NCBI RefSeq assembly: GCF_033097365.1
Contig: NZ_AP028461.1
Coordinates: 2,170,001-2,234,000 of the forward strand
DNA: 64,000 nucleotides
Source: Actinoplanes sichuanensis
GTDB taxonomy: Bacteria; Actinomycetota; Actinomycetes; Mycobacteriales; Micromonosporaceae
Direction: 5' to 3'
The position numbers and the translations under genes were made by a program. How positions within the stretch are numbered: position 1 is the first letter of the stretch; each line of letters begins with the position of its first letter. Shown here piece by piece: positions 16,817-25,787 of the stretch. Below the pieces are notes generated by a model, which saw nothing but the letters and a program-made list of their open reading frames with translations, was not told the DNA's origin and ran no database searches.

Positions 16817-17740
16817 TCAGCCCCGGTCGAGGACGTCTTGGACTTCGGCAGCGGTGAGCTTGACCGTCACACCGGCACGCTCGTTCTGCAGCGCCATCGG
16901 TGACTGTGAATCGCGGCCGCCCCAGCCGCGCTCCAGCGCTTCCCGGAAGTCCTCGGCGACGACCTCGGCGCAGTGCATCGGGACGTCGAGTTGCCCCGCC
17001 AGTTCCAGTGCCAGGCGCAGGTCCTTGTTCGCGAGGGTCAGCGCGAACGACGGCGGGTCGAAGCTGGACTGCAGGTACCGGTCGCCGATCCGGTCGAACG
17101 TGCGGGACCGGCCGATCGCTCCCTGCCGCATCGCATGCCACAACGCCGACGGTTCGACCCCGGCCTTGACGCCCAGGGTGAACACTTCGGCGATGGCAGC
17201 GCGGATGGTGATGCTCGCGCAGTTGTGCACCAGCTTGGCGGTGTTTCCGGCGCCGATGTCGCCGACGTGCAGCACTTTGTCGCCGATGGCGTCGAGCAGG
17301 GCCCGGTACCGCTCGAAGAGGGTGGCGTCGCCGCCGACGTAGATGGCCAGCTTGCCCGATGCCGCGCCGTGCGGGCCGCCGCTGACGGGCGCGTCGAACA
17401 AGTCGATCCCGGCGGCGAGGCAGTCGGCGTGTACCTCGCGTACCACGGTGGGGGAGTTGGTGGTCAGGTCGAACCAGGCGGTGCCCCGCCGCATGCCGGC
17501 GAGCAGACCGCCGCCGAGGGCGGCCTCGCGCATCTCAACCGGGCCGGGCAGCGAGGTGAAGACGACATCGGAAGCGGCCCCCACCTCGGCGATACTGTCG
17601 GCCCATCGTGCGCCGGCGCGTTCGTGCGGCTCGGCACGCCCGCGGTCGAGGTCGTGGACGATCAGGTCGTGGCCGGCCGTGCGCAGATTCAGCGCCATGC
17701 CTGTGCCCATGGTGCCGAGGCCGATGAAACCCACCCTCAT
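16817..17740 (-). CDS. NAD(P)-dependent beta-hydroxyacid dehydrogenase (HIBDH family)
   Basis: A 307-residue enzyme with FIGLGTMGTGMALNL at the N-terminus (Rossmann fold), the substrate motif DAPVSGGPHGA and the catalytic lysine K169 in GNTAKLVHN. The group contains 3-hydroxyisobutyrate and tartronate-semialdehyde reductases and oxidises beta-hydroxyacids to semialdehydes. It is the first gene of the leftward HIBDH-CMD-GH3 operon. The operator pair at 17766-17801 begins 26 bp upstream of the start, in the 5' untranslated region. The product could be a substrate of one of the two ALDHs of the same regulon. Confidence 0.87.
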   Translation of the reverse strand: MRVGFIGLGTMGTGMALNLRTAGHDLIVHDLDRGRAEPHERAGARWADSIAEVGAASDVVFTSLPGPVEMREAALGGGLLAGMRRGTAWFDLTTNSPTVVREVHADCLAAGIDLFDAPVSGGPHGAASGKLAIYVGGDATLFERYRALLDAIGDKVLHVGDIGAGNTAKLVHNCASITIRAAIAEVFTLGVKAGVEPSALWHAMRQGAIGRSRTFDRIGDRYLQSSFDPPSFALTLANKDLRLALELAGQLDVPMHCAEVVAEDFREALERGWGGRDSQSPMALQNERAGVTVKLTAAEVQDVLDRG

Positions 17741-17765
17741 GGTGTGATCCCTTCACAGCTCCCGG

Positions 17766-17801
17766 GTTCTTATATACGAACTAGAGAACCCATATATGAA
17801 A
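17766..17801 (-). promoter_or_regulatory. Paired IclR-type operator upstream of the HIBDH operon
   Basis: The strong site GTTCTTATATACGAAC (17766-17781) is identical to that at 5215. The weak copy (17786-17801) lies exactly 20 bp away on the promoter side. Confidence 0.8.
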
Positions 17802-17815
17802 CATGCCCGCAATGG

Positions 17816-17845
17816 AACGTAGGTCGGCCCGGCCGGGGGTGTCAA
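17816..17845 (-). promoter_or_regulatory. Promoter of the HIBDH-CMD-GH3 operon
   Basis: On the minus strand TTGACA (17840-17845), an 18-base spacer and TACGTT (17816-17821). The operator pair lies just downstream. Confidence 0.65.
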
Positions 17846-17867
17846 TGGGTCGCCGACTGCGGGGTCG

Positions 17868-17897
17868 TTGACAGCTGTGACGAGGCCGCCCTAGTGT
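17868..17897 (+). promoter_or_regulatory. Promoter of the CaiB-to-ECH operon
   Basis: TTGACA (17868-17873), an 18-base spacer and TAGTGT (17892-17897). It is divergent from the HIBDH promoter. Confidence 0.7.
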
Positions 17898-17900
17898 CGA

Positions 17901-17936
17901 GGTTGCAAATGCGTACTCCTGTTCGTAAATACGAAC
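17901..17936 (+). promoter_or_regulatory. Paired IclR-type operator upstream of CaiB
   Basis: The strong site GTTCGTAAATACGAAC (17921-17936) has perfect 7-base arms. A weak site (17901-17916, 11 of 16 matching) lies 20 bp upstream at the expected transcription start. Confidence 0.85.
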
Positions 17937-17973
17937 CCCGCATGGCGGGTCGGGCACGACGACGGAGGCTGAA

Positions 17974-19161
17974 ATGACCGCCCTTGAGGGTGTGAAGGTG
18001 ATCTGCCTCGGCCAGTTCTACTTCGCGCCGTACTGCACGATGCTGATGGCCCGGTTGGGCGCCGACGTCATCAAGATCGAGGCGCCCGACGGAGACCCGT
18101 ACCGTCGCCTGCCGGCCGTGGACGAGCACGGGGAACCGATCCAGTTCCAGTTCCTCAACTCCGGCAAACGCGCCATCCGCCTGGACCTGAAGTCCGCCGC
18201 CGGCCAGGAGATCCTGCGCGAGCTCGCCGGCACCGCCGACGTCCTGGTGCAGAACCTTTCACCCGGCGCGATGGACCGCTTCGGCCTGGGCTACCGCCAG
18301 CTCAGCGAGATCAACCCACGACTCATCATGGCGTCCGGCACCGGCTTCGGATCCTTCGGCCCCTACGCCGGGGAACCCGCGATGGACCTGACGATCCAGG
18401 CACGGACCGCGATCATGAGCACGACCGGCTTCGAGGACGGCGCCCCGGTGCGGACCGGACCCTCCGTCGTCGACTTCATGGCCGGCACCCACCTGGTCGC
18501 CGGAGTCCTCGCCGCCCTGTTCCAGCGCACCCGCACCGGCCGCGGGCAGCACGTCGAGGTCTCGCTGCAGGACGCCATCCTGCCGTCACTGACCTCCAAC
18601 ATCGCCGGACTGCTCAGCCCGGGCACCGTCAGCCGGGAACGCACCGGCAACCGGCACGGCGGCCTGGCAGTCGCGCCGTACAACACCTACCCCGCCGCCG
18701 ACGGATGGATCGCCGTGCTGTGCCCGACCGATGCGCACTGGGACCGGCTGCGCGCCGTGATGGATCAGCCCGCGGCCGACGATCCGCGTTTCGCCGCGAT
18801 GGCGGGCCGCTGCGCGCACATGGACGACGTGGACGCGCTGGTCGCGGCATGGACCCGGCAGCTGAACAAGGACGAGCTCACGCAGCGGCTGAAAGCCGCC
18901 CGGATTCCTTGCGCCCCGGTCGTGACGCTGCCGGAACTGCTCGAGGACCCCCACGTGCGGGCCCGCGGCGTCCTGCACGAGGTCACCGATCAGCACGGCA
19001 CCTTCACCACTCTCGGCAGCCCGCTGCTGCTGTCCGACTCCCCGATGACCGAACCGTCGCGCGCCGGCCGCCTCGGCGAGCACACCGATCAAGTGCTGCG
19101 CGACGAACTCGGCCTCAGCACCGACGACATCACCAAGCTGCACGAGGCCGGCGTGGTCTGA
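17974..19161 (+). CDS. CoA-transferase, family III (CaiB/BaiF)
   Basis: A 395-residue family III CoA-transferase: MTALEGVKVICLGQFYFAPYCTMLMARLGADVIKIEAP is the nucleotide-binding start, and D138 in YAGEPAMDLTIQ aligns with the catalytic aspartate of formyl-CoA transferase. TRTGRGQHVEVSLQDA is also conserved. It moves CoA between carboxylic acids in the cytoplasm, activating or releasing an acid of the pathway. GGAGG precedes the ATG. First gene of a rightward run to 24962, under the operator at 17901-17936. Confidence 0.9.
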   Translation: MTALEGVKVICLGQFYFAPYCTMLMARLGADVIKIEAPDGDPYRRLPAVDEHGEPIQFQFLNSGKRAIRLDLKSAAGQEILRELAGTADVLVQNLSPGAMDRFGLGYRQLSEINPRLIMASGTGFGSFGPYAGEPAMDLTIQARTAIMSTTGFEDGAPVRTGPSVVDFMAGTHLVAGVLAALFQRTRTGRGQHVEVSLQDAILPSLTSNIAGLLSPGTVSRERTGNRHGGLAVAPYNTYPAADGWIAVLCPTDAHWDRLRAVMDQPAADDPRFAAMAGRCAHMDDVDALVAAWTRQLNKDELTQRLKAARIPCAPVVTLPELLEDPHVRARGVLHEVTDQHGTFTTLGSPLLLSDSPMTEPSRAGRLGEHTDQVLRDELGLSTDDITKLHEAGVV

Positions 19162-19206
19162 AACCGCACGCAACGACGGACACGGCAGAGTTCAAGGAGC
19201 AGACCC

Positions 19207-20280
19207 ATGGCAGTGCAAGCCCGGATCGCCGTCCTTCCACCGCAGCGACGTGACCTCGTTCTGCACGAGGTGAACCTTCTTCCCGGCCCGTACGAGGTGG
19301 TCGTGCAGCAACAGGCGTTCGGTGTCTGCCACAGCCAGCTCGACCGCATCTTCGACGACAACCGGACCACACCCATGGTGCTGGGCCACGAATCCACCGG
19401 CACCGTCGCCGCGGTCGGCAGCCGCGTCACCTACGTGCAACCAGGCGATCCGGTCGTTGTCACCTGGATCCCGCGCACGCCGCTGCAGGGCCGCCGCCCC
19501 GCGCCTACCGCCGTGGCCCTGTCCGACGGGCAGATCGCCACCACCCACAACACCTTCACCTGGGGTACGCACGCCCTGGTCGACGAACAGTATGTGGTGA
19601 AGACCGCCGCGGATCTGTCACCGGATCTCGGCGCAATCATCGGGTGCGCGCTGATGACCGGTGCGGGCGCCGTGATGAACACCGCCGCAGTGCGGGCCGG
19701 TCAGAGCGTGGCGGTGTGGGGCACCGGAGGAGTGGGCCTGTGCGCGGTCGCCGCCGCCTCGATCCTGGGCGCCGCGCCGATCATCGCCGTCGACATCGAC
19801 GACGACAAGCTGAAACTCGCCCGGCACTTCGGCGCCACCGACGTGGTCAACGCATCAGCCGTCGACCCTGTCGAAGCCATCCTCGACCGCACCCCGCACG
19901 CCGACGGCACCCGCGGGGTCGACATCGGGCTGGACTGCACCGGACTCGGCGCCAACATCCCGATCAGTCTCGCCGCGGTGCGGCCCGGCGTGCGGGGGGC
20001 CGGTATCCGCGGCGGCGCCGACATCCTGGTCGGCATTCCCCGCGTGCCTTTCCAGCTGGACAGCTTCGACCTGCTCAACGGAGAGAAGAGCCTGATCGGC
20101 TGTGTCGGCGGCAGCTGCGATCCGGTCCGTGACTTCGCGACCTTCACCGCCTGGGTGGCTGACGGCCGATTCGACGCGAGCGCGCTGGTCACCGGCCGGT
20201 ACCGCCTCGACGACCTGGACAAGGCCGTCGACGACCTGCACGCGGGCCGCGTCGGCGGCCGGGCCGTCGTGGAGCTCTGA
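19207..20280 (+). CDS. Zinc-dependent alcohol dehydrogenase (MDR), lacking structural-zinc cysteines
   Basis: A 357-residue medium-chain dehydrogenase with catalytic-zinc ligands in GVCHSQL, GHE and GCALMTGAG, and NAD loop WGTGGVGLCA. The four clustered cysteines of the structural zinc lobe are absent: that loop reads VTWIPRTPLQGRRPAPTA, which resembles the short-lobe class III-like group. It oxidises an alcohol to an aldehyde, or the reverse. An AAGGAG site precedes the start 45 bases after CaiB, and the next gene begins four bases after its stop. Confidence 0.83.
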   Translation: MAVQARIAVLPPQRRDLVLHEVNLLPGPYEVVVQQQAFGVCHSQLDRIFDDNRTTPMVLGHESTGTVAAVGSRVTYVQPGDPVVVTWIPRTPLQGRRPAPTAVALSDGQIATTHNTFTWGTHALVDEQYVVKTAADLSPDLGAIIGCALMTGAGAVMNTAAVRAGQSVAVWGTGGVGLCAVAAASILGAAPIIAVDIDDDKLKLARHFGATDVVNASAVDPVEAILDRTPHADGTRGVDIGLDCTGLGANIPISLAAVRPGVRGAGIRGGADILVGIPRVPFQLDSFDLLNGEKSLIGCVGGSCDPVRDFATFTAWVADGRFDASALVTGRYRLDDLDKAVDDLHAGRVGGRAVVEL

Positions 20281-20284
20281 CCGG

Positions 20285-21451
20285 GTGGACACCACGCTGA
20301 CGATCCGCCACCTGACGCCGACGTTTCGCACCTTCTGCGGTGCCGGAGCGCTGCAGGCGTTGCCCCGCGAACTCGACCGGGCCGGAGCCCGGCGTGCCGT
20401 GATCATCTGTGGTCGCTCGATGCTGGAACACGACCGGGTCATGCGGCAGGTCAGCGAGGTGCTCGGCGACCGGCTGGCCGGACAGTACACCGGAGTCCGG
20501 GCGCACAGCCCGCTCGACGGGGTGCAGGCGGCCCGCGACTTCCTCGCCGACCACGACGCTGACGCCGTCATCCCGGTCGGCGGCGGCTCCGCCGTGGTCA
20601 CCGCCCGCGCCGCCGTGATCCTGCTGGCTGAGCAGACCGACATCCGCGACCTGTGCACCCGCCGCGGAACCGACGGGAAACTGATCAGTCCGCGGCTGTC
20701 CGCGCCGAAACTGCCGCAATGGGTCGTCGCCACCACCCCCACCACCGCCTACGCCAAAGCCGGCGCCGCCGTCCGCGACCTGCGGACCGGCGAACGGCTC
20801 GCCCTCTACGACCCCAAAGCCCGGGCGCAGGGCGTCGCCCTCGACGCGTCGATGGCGATGACCGCCCCCGAACAGCTGGTACGGTCAGCCGCGCTCAACG
20901 TGTTCGCGATGGCCGTCGAGGGCCTGACCGCACCGACCGCCGACCCGCTCGCCGACGCCCTGCTGGCCCACGCGCTGCGCCTGGTGGTCACCTGGCTGCC
21001 CCGCCTCGGCGAGGACCCGGGGCAGCCCGAGCCGCGCCTGCACCTGATGCTCGCAGCGCTGCTCGCGGGCCAAGGCAGTGACACCACCGGGGGTGGGCTG
21101 GCCCAAGCGCTGTCGCATGCGGTCGGCCCGCTGTCGTCGTCGGCCAACGGAATGGTCGAGGCGATGCTGCTGCCGCACGCTCTACGTTTCGCCGCTGACG
21201 TGATCGGCGACCGGCTGACCGCGGCCGCCGACTACCTCGGCCTGACCGACCGCGATCCTGCCTCAGTGATCGCCGAGATCGAACGATTGCTCGGGCTCTT
21301 CGGCGTGCCCACCCGGCTGCGGGCCGTCGACGTCAGCTCCGCAGATCTGAAAGCCGCCGCAACCCACGCCATGCACGACTGGGCGCTGACCACCGCCGCG
21401 CGGGTGCCCAGCGAACAGGACGTACACGCCTTACTGACACACGCCTGGTAG
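20285..21451 (+). CDS. Iron-type alcohol dehydrogenase family protein, maleylacetate-reductase-like, altered metal site
   Basis: A 388-residue protein of the Fe-ADH/dehydroquinate-synthase-like fold: VIPVGGGSAVVTARA is the NAD loop and QALSHAVGPLSSSANGMVEAMLLPHALRF carries two of the usual histidines. The helix that normally reads D-A-L-T-H-A-I-E is here N-V-F-A-M-A-V-E, so two metal ligands (Asp and His) are replaced. Metal-free maleylacetate reductases also have Asn at the first position but keep the histidine. The GTG at 20285 is four bases after the previous stop. Probable NAD(P)H-dependent reductase of unknown substrate. Confidence 0.72.
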   Translation: MDTTLTIRHLTPTFRTFCGAGALQALPRELDRAGARRAVIICGRSMLEHDRVMRQVSEVLGDRLAGQYTGVRAHSPLDGVQAARDFLADHDADAVIPVGGGSAVVTARAAVILLAEQTDIRDLCTRRGTDGKLISPRLSAPKLPQWVVATTPTTAYAKAGAAVRDLRTGERLALYDPKARAQGVALDASMAMTAPEQLVRSAALNVFAMAVEGLTAPTADPLADALLAHALRLVVTWLPRLGEDPGQPEPRLHLMLAALLAGQGSDTTGGGLAQALSHAVGPLSSSANGMVEAMLLPHALRFAADVIGDRLTAAADYLGLTDRDPASVIAEIERLLGLFGVPTRLRAVDVSSADLKAAATHAMHDWALTTAARVPSEQDVHALLTHAW

Positions 21452-21478
21452 ACCCCTGCCCCTTCGCGAAGGACACCG

Positions 21479-22648
21479 ATGACCACGACCGACACACCCT
21501 CCGACGCGGGGATCGGCAAGGAACTGGCCGCCGGCAAGTTCACCGACCAGATGCTCACCGAGATGCGCAACCTGATCGGCACCGAACTGCGCACCGACGC
21601 CTGCGTCAACAACGAGTACGCCACCCGGCTGGCCATCCTGCGCTTCGCGGAGGGCATCGGCGACGACAACCCGCTCTGGACCAACGAGGCATACGCCACC
21701 GCCGGCCCCTACGGCGCCATCATCGCGCCACCGAGCTTCATCTTCGCCTGCCTCGGATCGGTCCAGGTGGGGTGGCGGGGACTCGGCGGGTTCCACGCCG
21801 AGACCGACATCAGCTTCCACGCGCCGATCCGCGTGGGCGACAAGATCACCGCACGGGTCTGGTTCGACGGGTTCGACGATCCCGTCGAGAGCTCGTTCGG
21901 CGGCCGGCGCATCAAGGACTACCTGCGCCAGGAATACTGGAACCAGGACGAACAGCTGGTCGCCCGGTTCATCTGCTCCCGCATGCGCTTCGAACGCGGG
22001 GAGATGCAGAAACGCCGCAGCACGCGAGCAATCGAGATCCCGCACCCGTGGACGGCGCAGCAACTCACCCAGATCGAGGAGGACATCCTCGCCGAGATCC
22101 CGCGCGGCGCCGAACCCCGGTACTGGGAGGACGTGCAGGTCGGCGACGACCTCAACGTCATCACCAAGGGCCCGATCGGACTGACCGACGAGATCGCCTT
22201 CGTCGCCTCCGGCGCCGCACCGATCCCGCGGCTCTCAGCGCATGCGGTGGCCCTGCGCCGCTACCGCAAGCACCCGAAGTGGGCGTTCCGGGATCCGCAC
22301 ACCCACGCCCTCGAACCGGTGTACTCGGTGCACTACAACGACTACGCCGCCAAGCTGCAAGGCGCCCAGATGGCCTATGACGTCGGCATCCAGCGAACCT
22401 GCTGGCAGATCCACTCGATCACCAACTGGATGGGCAATACCGGCCGGCTCAAGGCGATCCACGGGCAGTACCGGTCGCACGTCTACCTCTCCGACGTGGT
22501 GCGCCTCGGAGGAGCCGTGACCGGCAAAGAGATCGACGCCGACGGCGACGCGGTCGTGCGGCTGGAGACGTGGGCGATCAACCAGCGCGAACAGAACTGC
22601 ATGCCCGGTACGGCCACGGTGGTCCTGCCGAGAAGGAGCGGGTCATGA
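21479..22648 (+). CDS. MaoC-like hydratase with FAS1-type dehydratase domain
   Basis: A 389-residue double-hotdog protein. The first half (IGDDNPLWTNEAYA ... GAIIAPPSFIFACLGSVQ ... HAPIRVGDKITARVWF) matches the N-terminal domain of MaoC-like acyl dehydratases; the second half (RYWEDVQVGDDLNVITKGPIGLTDEIAFVASG) repeats the fold. Relatives hydrate or dehydrate CoA-linked acids. GAAGGA precedes the ATG. The stop overlaps the acyl-CoA synthetase start as ATGA, so the two proteins are made together, consistent with activation followed by (de)hydration. Confidence 0.82.
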   Translation: MTTTDTPSDAGIGKELAAGKFTDQMLTEMRNLIGTELRTDACVNNEYATRLAILRFAEGIGDDNPLWTNEAYATAGPYGAIIAPPSFIFACLGSVQVGWRGLGGFHAETDISFHAPIRVGDKITARVWFDGFDDPVESSFGGRRIKDYLRQEYWNQDEQLVARFICSRMRFERGEMQKRRSTRAIEIPHPWTAQQLTQIEEDILAEIPRGAEPRYWEDVQVGDDLNVITKGPIGLTDEIAFVASGAAPIPRLSAHAVALRRYRKHPKWAFRDPHTHALEPVYSVHYNDYAAKLQGAQMAYDVGIQRTCWQIHSITNWMGNTGRLKAIHGQYRSHVYLSDVVRLGGAVTGKEIDADGDAVVRLETWAINQREQNCMPGTATVVLPRRSGS

Positions 22649-24219
22649 CCGGACCGCAGACATGGGGCGACGGCATCGGCACCGAGGCCGTCCGCGGCGT
22701 GCTGATGCGCACCTACACCGACCGTCCACGCCAGGTGGCCACGCTGCTGGACATGGCGGACCGATGGGGCCAGCGCCCGCACGTCGTGCAGGGCGACGTG
22801 GTGCTCACCTTCGCCCAGCTCCGTCACGCAGCCCGAGTCAAGGCGACCGAGCTGGCCCGGCGGGTGGGCCCGGGCGACCGGGTGGTGATGATCGGATTCA
22901 ACAGCCAAGACTGGATCATCAACTTCTGGGCGACCGTGACGGTCGGCGCGGTGCCGGTACTCGGCAACGCCTGGTGGAGCCCGGCCGACGTCGCCGAATG
23001 CCTGACTACCGTCGGACCGGCGCTCGTGCTGGCCGACTCCCGCGCCAGCCGCCACCTCCCACCCGGCGCACCCACCGGCCGCTGGAGCTGTGACCTCGCT
23101 GCCGACACCACGCCGTTCGCACCGCCGTCCGGCGCGGCGGCGTGCGACGAGGACGCCCCTGCCGCGCTCGTGTTCACCTCGGGCACCGAAGGGCGGCCCA
23201 AGGCGGTGGTGCTGTCACACCGCTCACTGCTGGCCGGCCTGCACATGCTGCTGCATGTCACCAAACGGCTGCCGCACCAGGTGGACGACAACACCGGAGA
23301 CGCCGGACTGCACACCGGCCCGATGTTTCACATCGGCGGAATCCAGACCCTGCTGCGCGCCATCGTCGTCGGCGACACTCTGGTCATGCCGACCGGCAAG
23401 TTCGAGCCCGCCGAAGTGCTGCGCCTGATCGAACAGTGGCGCATCGCCCGGTGGAGCGCCGTGCCGACGATGGTGTCGCGGGTACTCGAACACCCCGACC
23501 GCAACCGTCGTGACCTCAGCTCGCTGCGGTCGGTCACCGTCGGCGGGGCGCCGGTGCACGCGGAGTTCCTCGCTCAGCTGCGCGGCGGGCTGCCCGGTGT
23601 CGACCCCCGCGTGGCGACCGGATGGGGCCTGACCGAGAACGGAGGCCAAGCCACCGCGGCATCCGGGCGCGACACCCGCGACCGGCCCGGCAGCTGCGGG
23701 CGGCCCCTTCCGCTGGTGGAGATCAGGATCGCCGAAGCCGACGGCGAGATCCTCGTCCGCAGCCCCACCCAGATGATCGGCTACTTCGGCGTCGACACCA
23801 GCCCGATCGACGGGCAAGGCTGGCTGCACACCGGCGACCTCGGCCACGTCGATGACGACGGCTACCTCTGGATCACCGGCCGGGCCAAGGACATGATCAT
23901 CAGAGGTGGGGAGAACATCGCGCCGGCCGCCGTCGAGCAGGCCCTCGCGGCACTGCCCGGTGTCATCGAGGCGGCGGTCTTCGGCGTGCCGTCGACGGAT
24001 CTCGGCGAAGAGGTCATGGCGGTCGTCGTCGTCGAGCCGGGCCGCACCGAGCAGGAGCTGGTCGACAGCCTGCGCGGCAGGATCGCGTCGTTCGCGATGC
24101 CGAGCCGATGGCGGTTGCAGCACGAAACGCTGCCGACGACGCATTCCGGGAAGATCGACAAGAGCGGTCTCGCCGCACAGGCCCGTGCGGATCTGGCGGC
24201 GGCAGGGGAGAAGCAGTGA
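22645..24219 (+). CDS. Acyl-CoA synthetase (AMP-forming)
   Basis: A 524-residue ANL-family ligase with the expected motifs in order: ALVFTSGTEGRPKAVV (P-loop-like A3), GWGLTENGG (A5), GWLHTGDLGHVDDDGYLWITGRAKDMIIRGGENI (A7-A8) and HSGKIDKSGL with the catalytic lysine (A10). It converts a carboxylic acid to its CoA thioester with ATP. AGAAGGAG lies seven bases before the chosen ATG, which overlaps the MaoC stop. The stop overlaps the next gene as GTGA. Substrate not predictable; a medium-size aromatic or branched acid is possible. Confidence 0.9.
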   Translation: MTGPQTWGDGIGTEAVRGVLMRTYTDRPRQVATLLDMADRWGQRPHVVQGDVVLTFAQLRHAARVKATELARRVGPGDRVVMIGFNSQDWIINFWATVTVGAVPVLGNAWWSPADVAECLTTVGPALVLADSRASRHLPPGAPTGRWSCDLAADTTPFAPPSGAAACDEDAPAALVFTSGTEGRPKAVVLSHRSLLAGLHMLLHVTKRLPHQVDDNTGDAGLHTGPMFHIGGIQTLLRAIVVGDTLVMPTGKFEPAEVLRLIEQWRIARWSAVPTMVSRVLEHPDRNRRDLSSLRSVTVGGAPVHAEFLAQLRGGLPGVDPRVATGWGLTENGGQATAASGRDTRDRPGSCGRPLPLVEIRIAEADGEILVRSPTQMIGYFGVDTSPIDGQGWLHTGDLGHVDDDGYLWITGRAKDMIIRGGENIAPAAVEQALAALPGVIEAAVFGVPSTDLGEEVMAVVVVEPGRTEQELVDSLRGRIASFAMPSRWRLQHETLPTTHSGKIDKSGLAAQARADLAAAGEKQ

Positions 24220-24962
24220 ACGACCTGGTGAATATCTCGGTCTCCGGCCGGGTCGCGATACTGGAGATCCGCCGGCCGCCGAACAACTTCTTCGACGAGA
24301 CGCTGCTGACCGCCCTGGCCGACGCCCTGCACGCGCTGGACGGCGACGCGCAGGTCTCCTGCGTCGTGTTGTGCTCGCAAGGCAGGCACTTCTGCGCCGG
24401 CGCGGACCTGCGGGGCATCGGCGAGGACGGCATCCGCCGGATCTATCGGCAGGCGTTGCGGCTGTTCACCGCCGCCAAGCCGATCGTCGCCGCGGTGCAG
24501 GGCGCCGCTGTCGGCGGTGGTCTGGGTCTGGCGATGGCCGCGGACTTCCGGGTCGCCGGCCCGCAGGCACGGTTCACCGCCAACTTCGCCCGGCTGGGAT
24601 TCCATCAGGGCTTCGCGCTGTCGGTCACCCTACCGCGGACAGTCGGCGAACAACACGCGGCGCAGCTGTTGTACACCGGGCGGGCTGTCGGCGCTGCGGA
24701 AGCGCTCGCGATCGGGCTCTGTGACCAGCTCGCCGACGATCCTCGTGCCGGTGCGCTTGCGCTGGCCGAGCAGATCGCCTCCTCGGCGCCGTTGTCGCTG
24801 GTCGCCATCCGGGCCACCCTCAGGCGACGCGTGACGGCCCTGGCCGAGGCGGCGCTGGACGAAGAGGCCGCCGCCCAGGCCGCCCTGCTCGGCACCGCTG
24901 ATTTCGCCGAGGGCCTGTCGGCGGCGGCCGGCAAGCGCTCACCGAACTTCGTCGGTTCGTAG
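24216..24962 (+). CDS. Enoyl-CoA hydratase/isomerase-like protein without the usual glutamates
   Basis: A 248-residue crotonase-fold protein: HFCAGADLRGIGEDG and AAVQGAAVGGGLGLAMAADFRVA form the oxyanion pocket. In classical hydratases the two catalytic glutamates lie in GGGCELAMA and PEILLG; here these read GGGLGLAMA and ANFARLGFH, so both are missing. The enzyme may instead be an isomerase, lyase or thioesterase of the superfamily. GTG start overlaps the synthetase stop (GTGA). The last codons overlap the strong operator of iclR (24955-24970). Confidence 0.78.
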   Translation: MNDLVNISVSGRVAILEIRRPPNNFFDETLLTALADALHALDGDAQVSCVVLCSQGRHFCAGADLRGIGEDGIRRIYRQALRLFTAAKPIVAAVQGAAVGGGLGLAMAADFRVAGPQARFTANFARLGFHQGFALSVTLPRTVGEQHAAQLLYTGRAVGAAEALAIGLCDQLADDPRAGALALAEQIASSAPLSLVAIRATLRRRVTALAEAALDEEAAAQAALLGTADFAEGLSAAAGKRSPNFVGS

Positions 24963-24993
24963 GTACGAACTCAGGGTCGTAATGCGGTATCGT
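24955..24993 (+). promoter_or_regulatory. Paired operator and -10 element of the iclR-type gene
   Basis: The strong site GTTCGTAGGTACGAAC (24955-24970) has perfect 7-base arms. A weak site (24975-24990) lies 20 bp downstream and runs into TATCGT (24988-24993). No -35 consensus is seen. The order strong-then-weak is reversed compared with the other six promoters, as expected for autoregulation. Confidence 0.7.
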
Positions 24994-25000
24994 CCCGGGC

Positions 25001-25756
25001 GTGAACGAAGGACAAGCCGACAGTGAGGCCGCCAAGGGCCACCGCACCATCGACCGTGTCACCCAGATCCTCGAGGAGGTCGTGTACCGGCCCGGCATAG
25101 GGTTCGCCGAGCTCGCCCGCGCCCTGGACGCGCCGAAGTCCTCGGTACACGGCTTCATCCGGGGCCTACTTGCCAAGGGCTGGCTGTACGAGGTCGACAA
25201 GCGTTTCTACCTCGGGCCGGCGGTCTACGCGCTCACCTTGGCCAGCGGCAACATCCGGGCCGGGCACGTCACGCAGGCCGATCTCGACGCCCTGCATCAG
25301 GAGTCGAAGATGACGGTGTTCCTCGGCGTGCAGGCCGGCGACCACCTCATCTACATCGGCGAGTCGGGTACGGACGCCATGACCGGCTTCGCCGCCCGCA
25401 GCAACATCCGCCGCCGGCTCATCGACACGGCCGGGGGAAAGGCGCTGCTGGCGATCGCGCCGGCCGGCGAACGCGACGCATATCTGCGCAGGCAGGACGG
25501 GGAACTGGTCTCCGAGTTCCTCGCGCAGTTCCCGGACATCGCCAAGTCCGGCGTGGCCAGGAACTTTCGCCACCACGGCGCTCAAATGGCGCTGGCCAGC
25601 GTCGTGCGTGATCGGGCAGGTAAGGCGGTGGCCGTCGCCATTCTCGTCGGATCGACGGCCGAGGCCGAGCCGCGCGAGTCGCGGCTGCGCCGCATCCTGC
25701 TCAAACACGTGGAACTGTGGGCCCAGCACGTCACCACCCCGCGCGAGGCACTCTGA
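25001..25756 (+). CDS. IclR-family transcriptional regulator
   Basis: A 251-residue regulator with an N-terminal winged helix (about residues 10-75: TIDRVTQILEEVVYRPGIGFAELARALDAPKSSVHGFIRGLLAKGWL) and a C-terminal effector domain (FLGVQAGDHLIYIGESG, RRRLIDTAGGKALLA). IclR proteins are usually repressors released by a pathway metabolite and bind as dimers of dimers. The GTG start has no ribosome site and lies about eight bases after a TATCGT -10, so the message is probably leaderless. It is the only IclR gene in the window and sits amid seven paired palindromes, so it is the obvious candidate to bind them. Confidence 0.9.
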   Translation: MNEGQADSEAAKGHRTIDRVTQILEEVVYRPGIGFAELARALDAPKSSVHGFIRGLLAKGWLYEVDKRFYLGPAVYALTLASGNIRAGHVTQADLDALHQESKMTVFLGVQAGDHLIYIGESGTDAMTGFAARSNIRRRLIDTAGGKALLAIAPAGERDAYLRRQDGELVSEFLAQFPDIAKSGVARNFRHHGAQMALASVVRDRAGKAVAVAILVGSTAEAEPRESRLRRILLKHVELWAQHVTTPREAL

Positions 25757-25787
25757 CCGGTCTGCCGACGCGCCGCGAAACCTCCCG

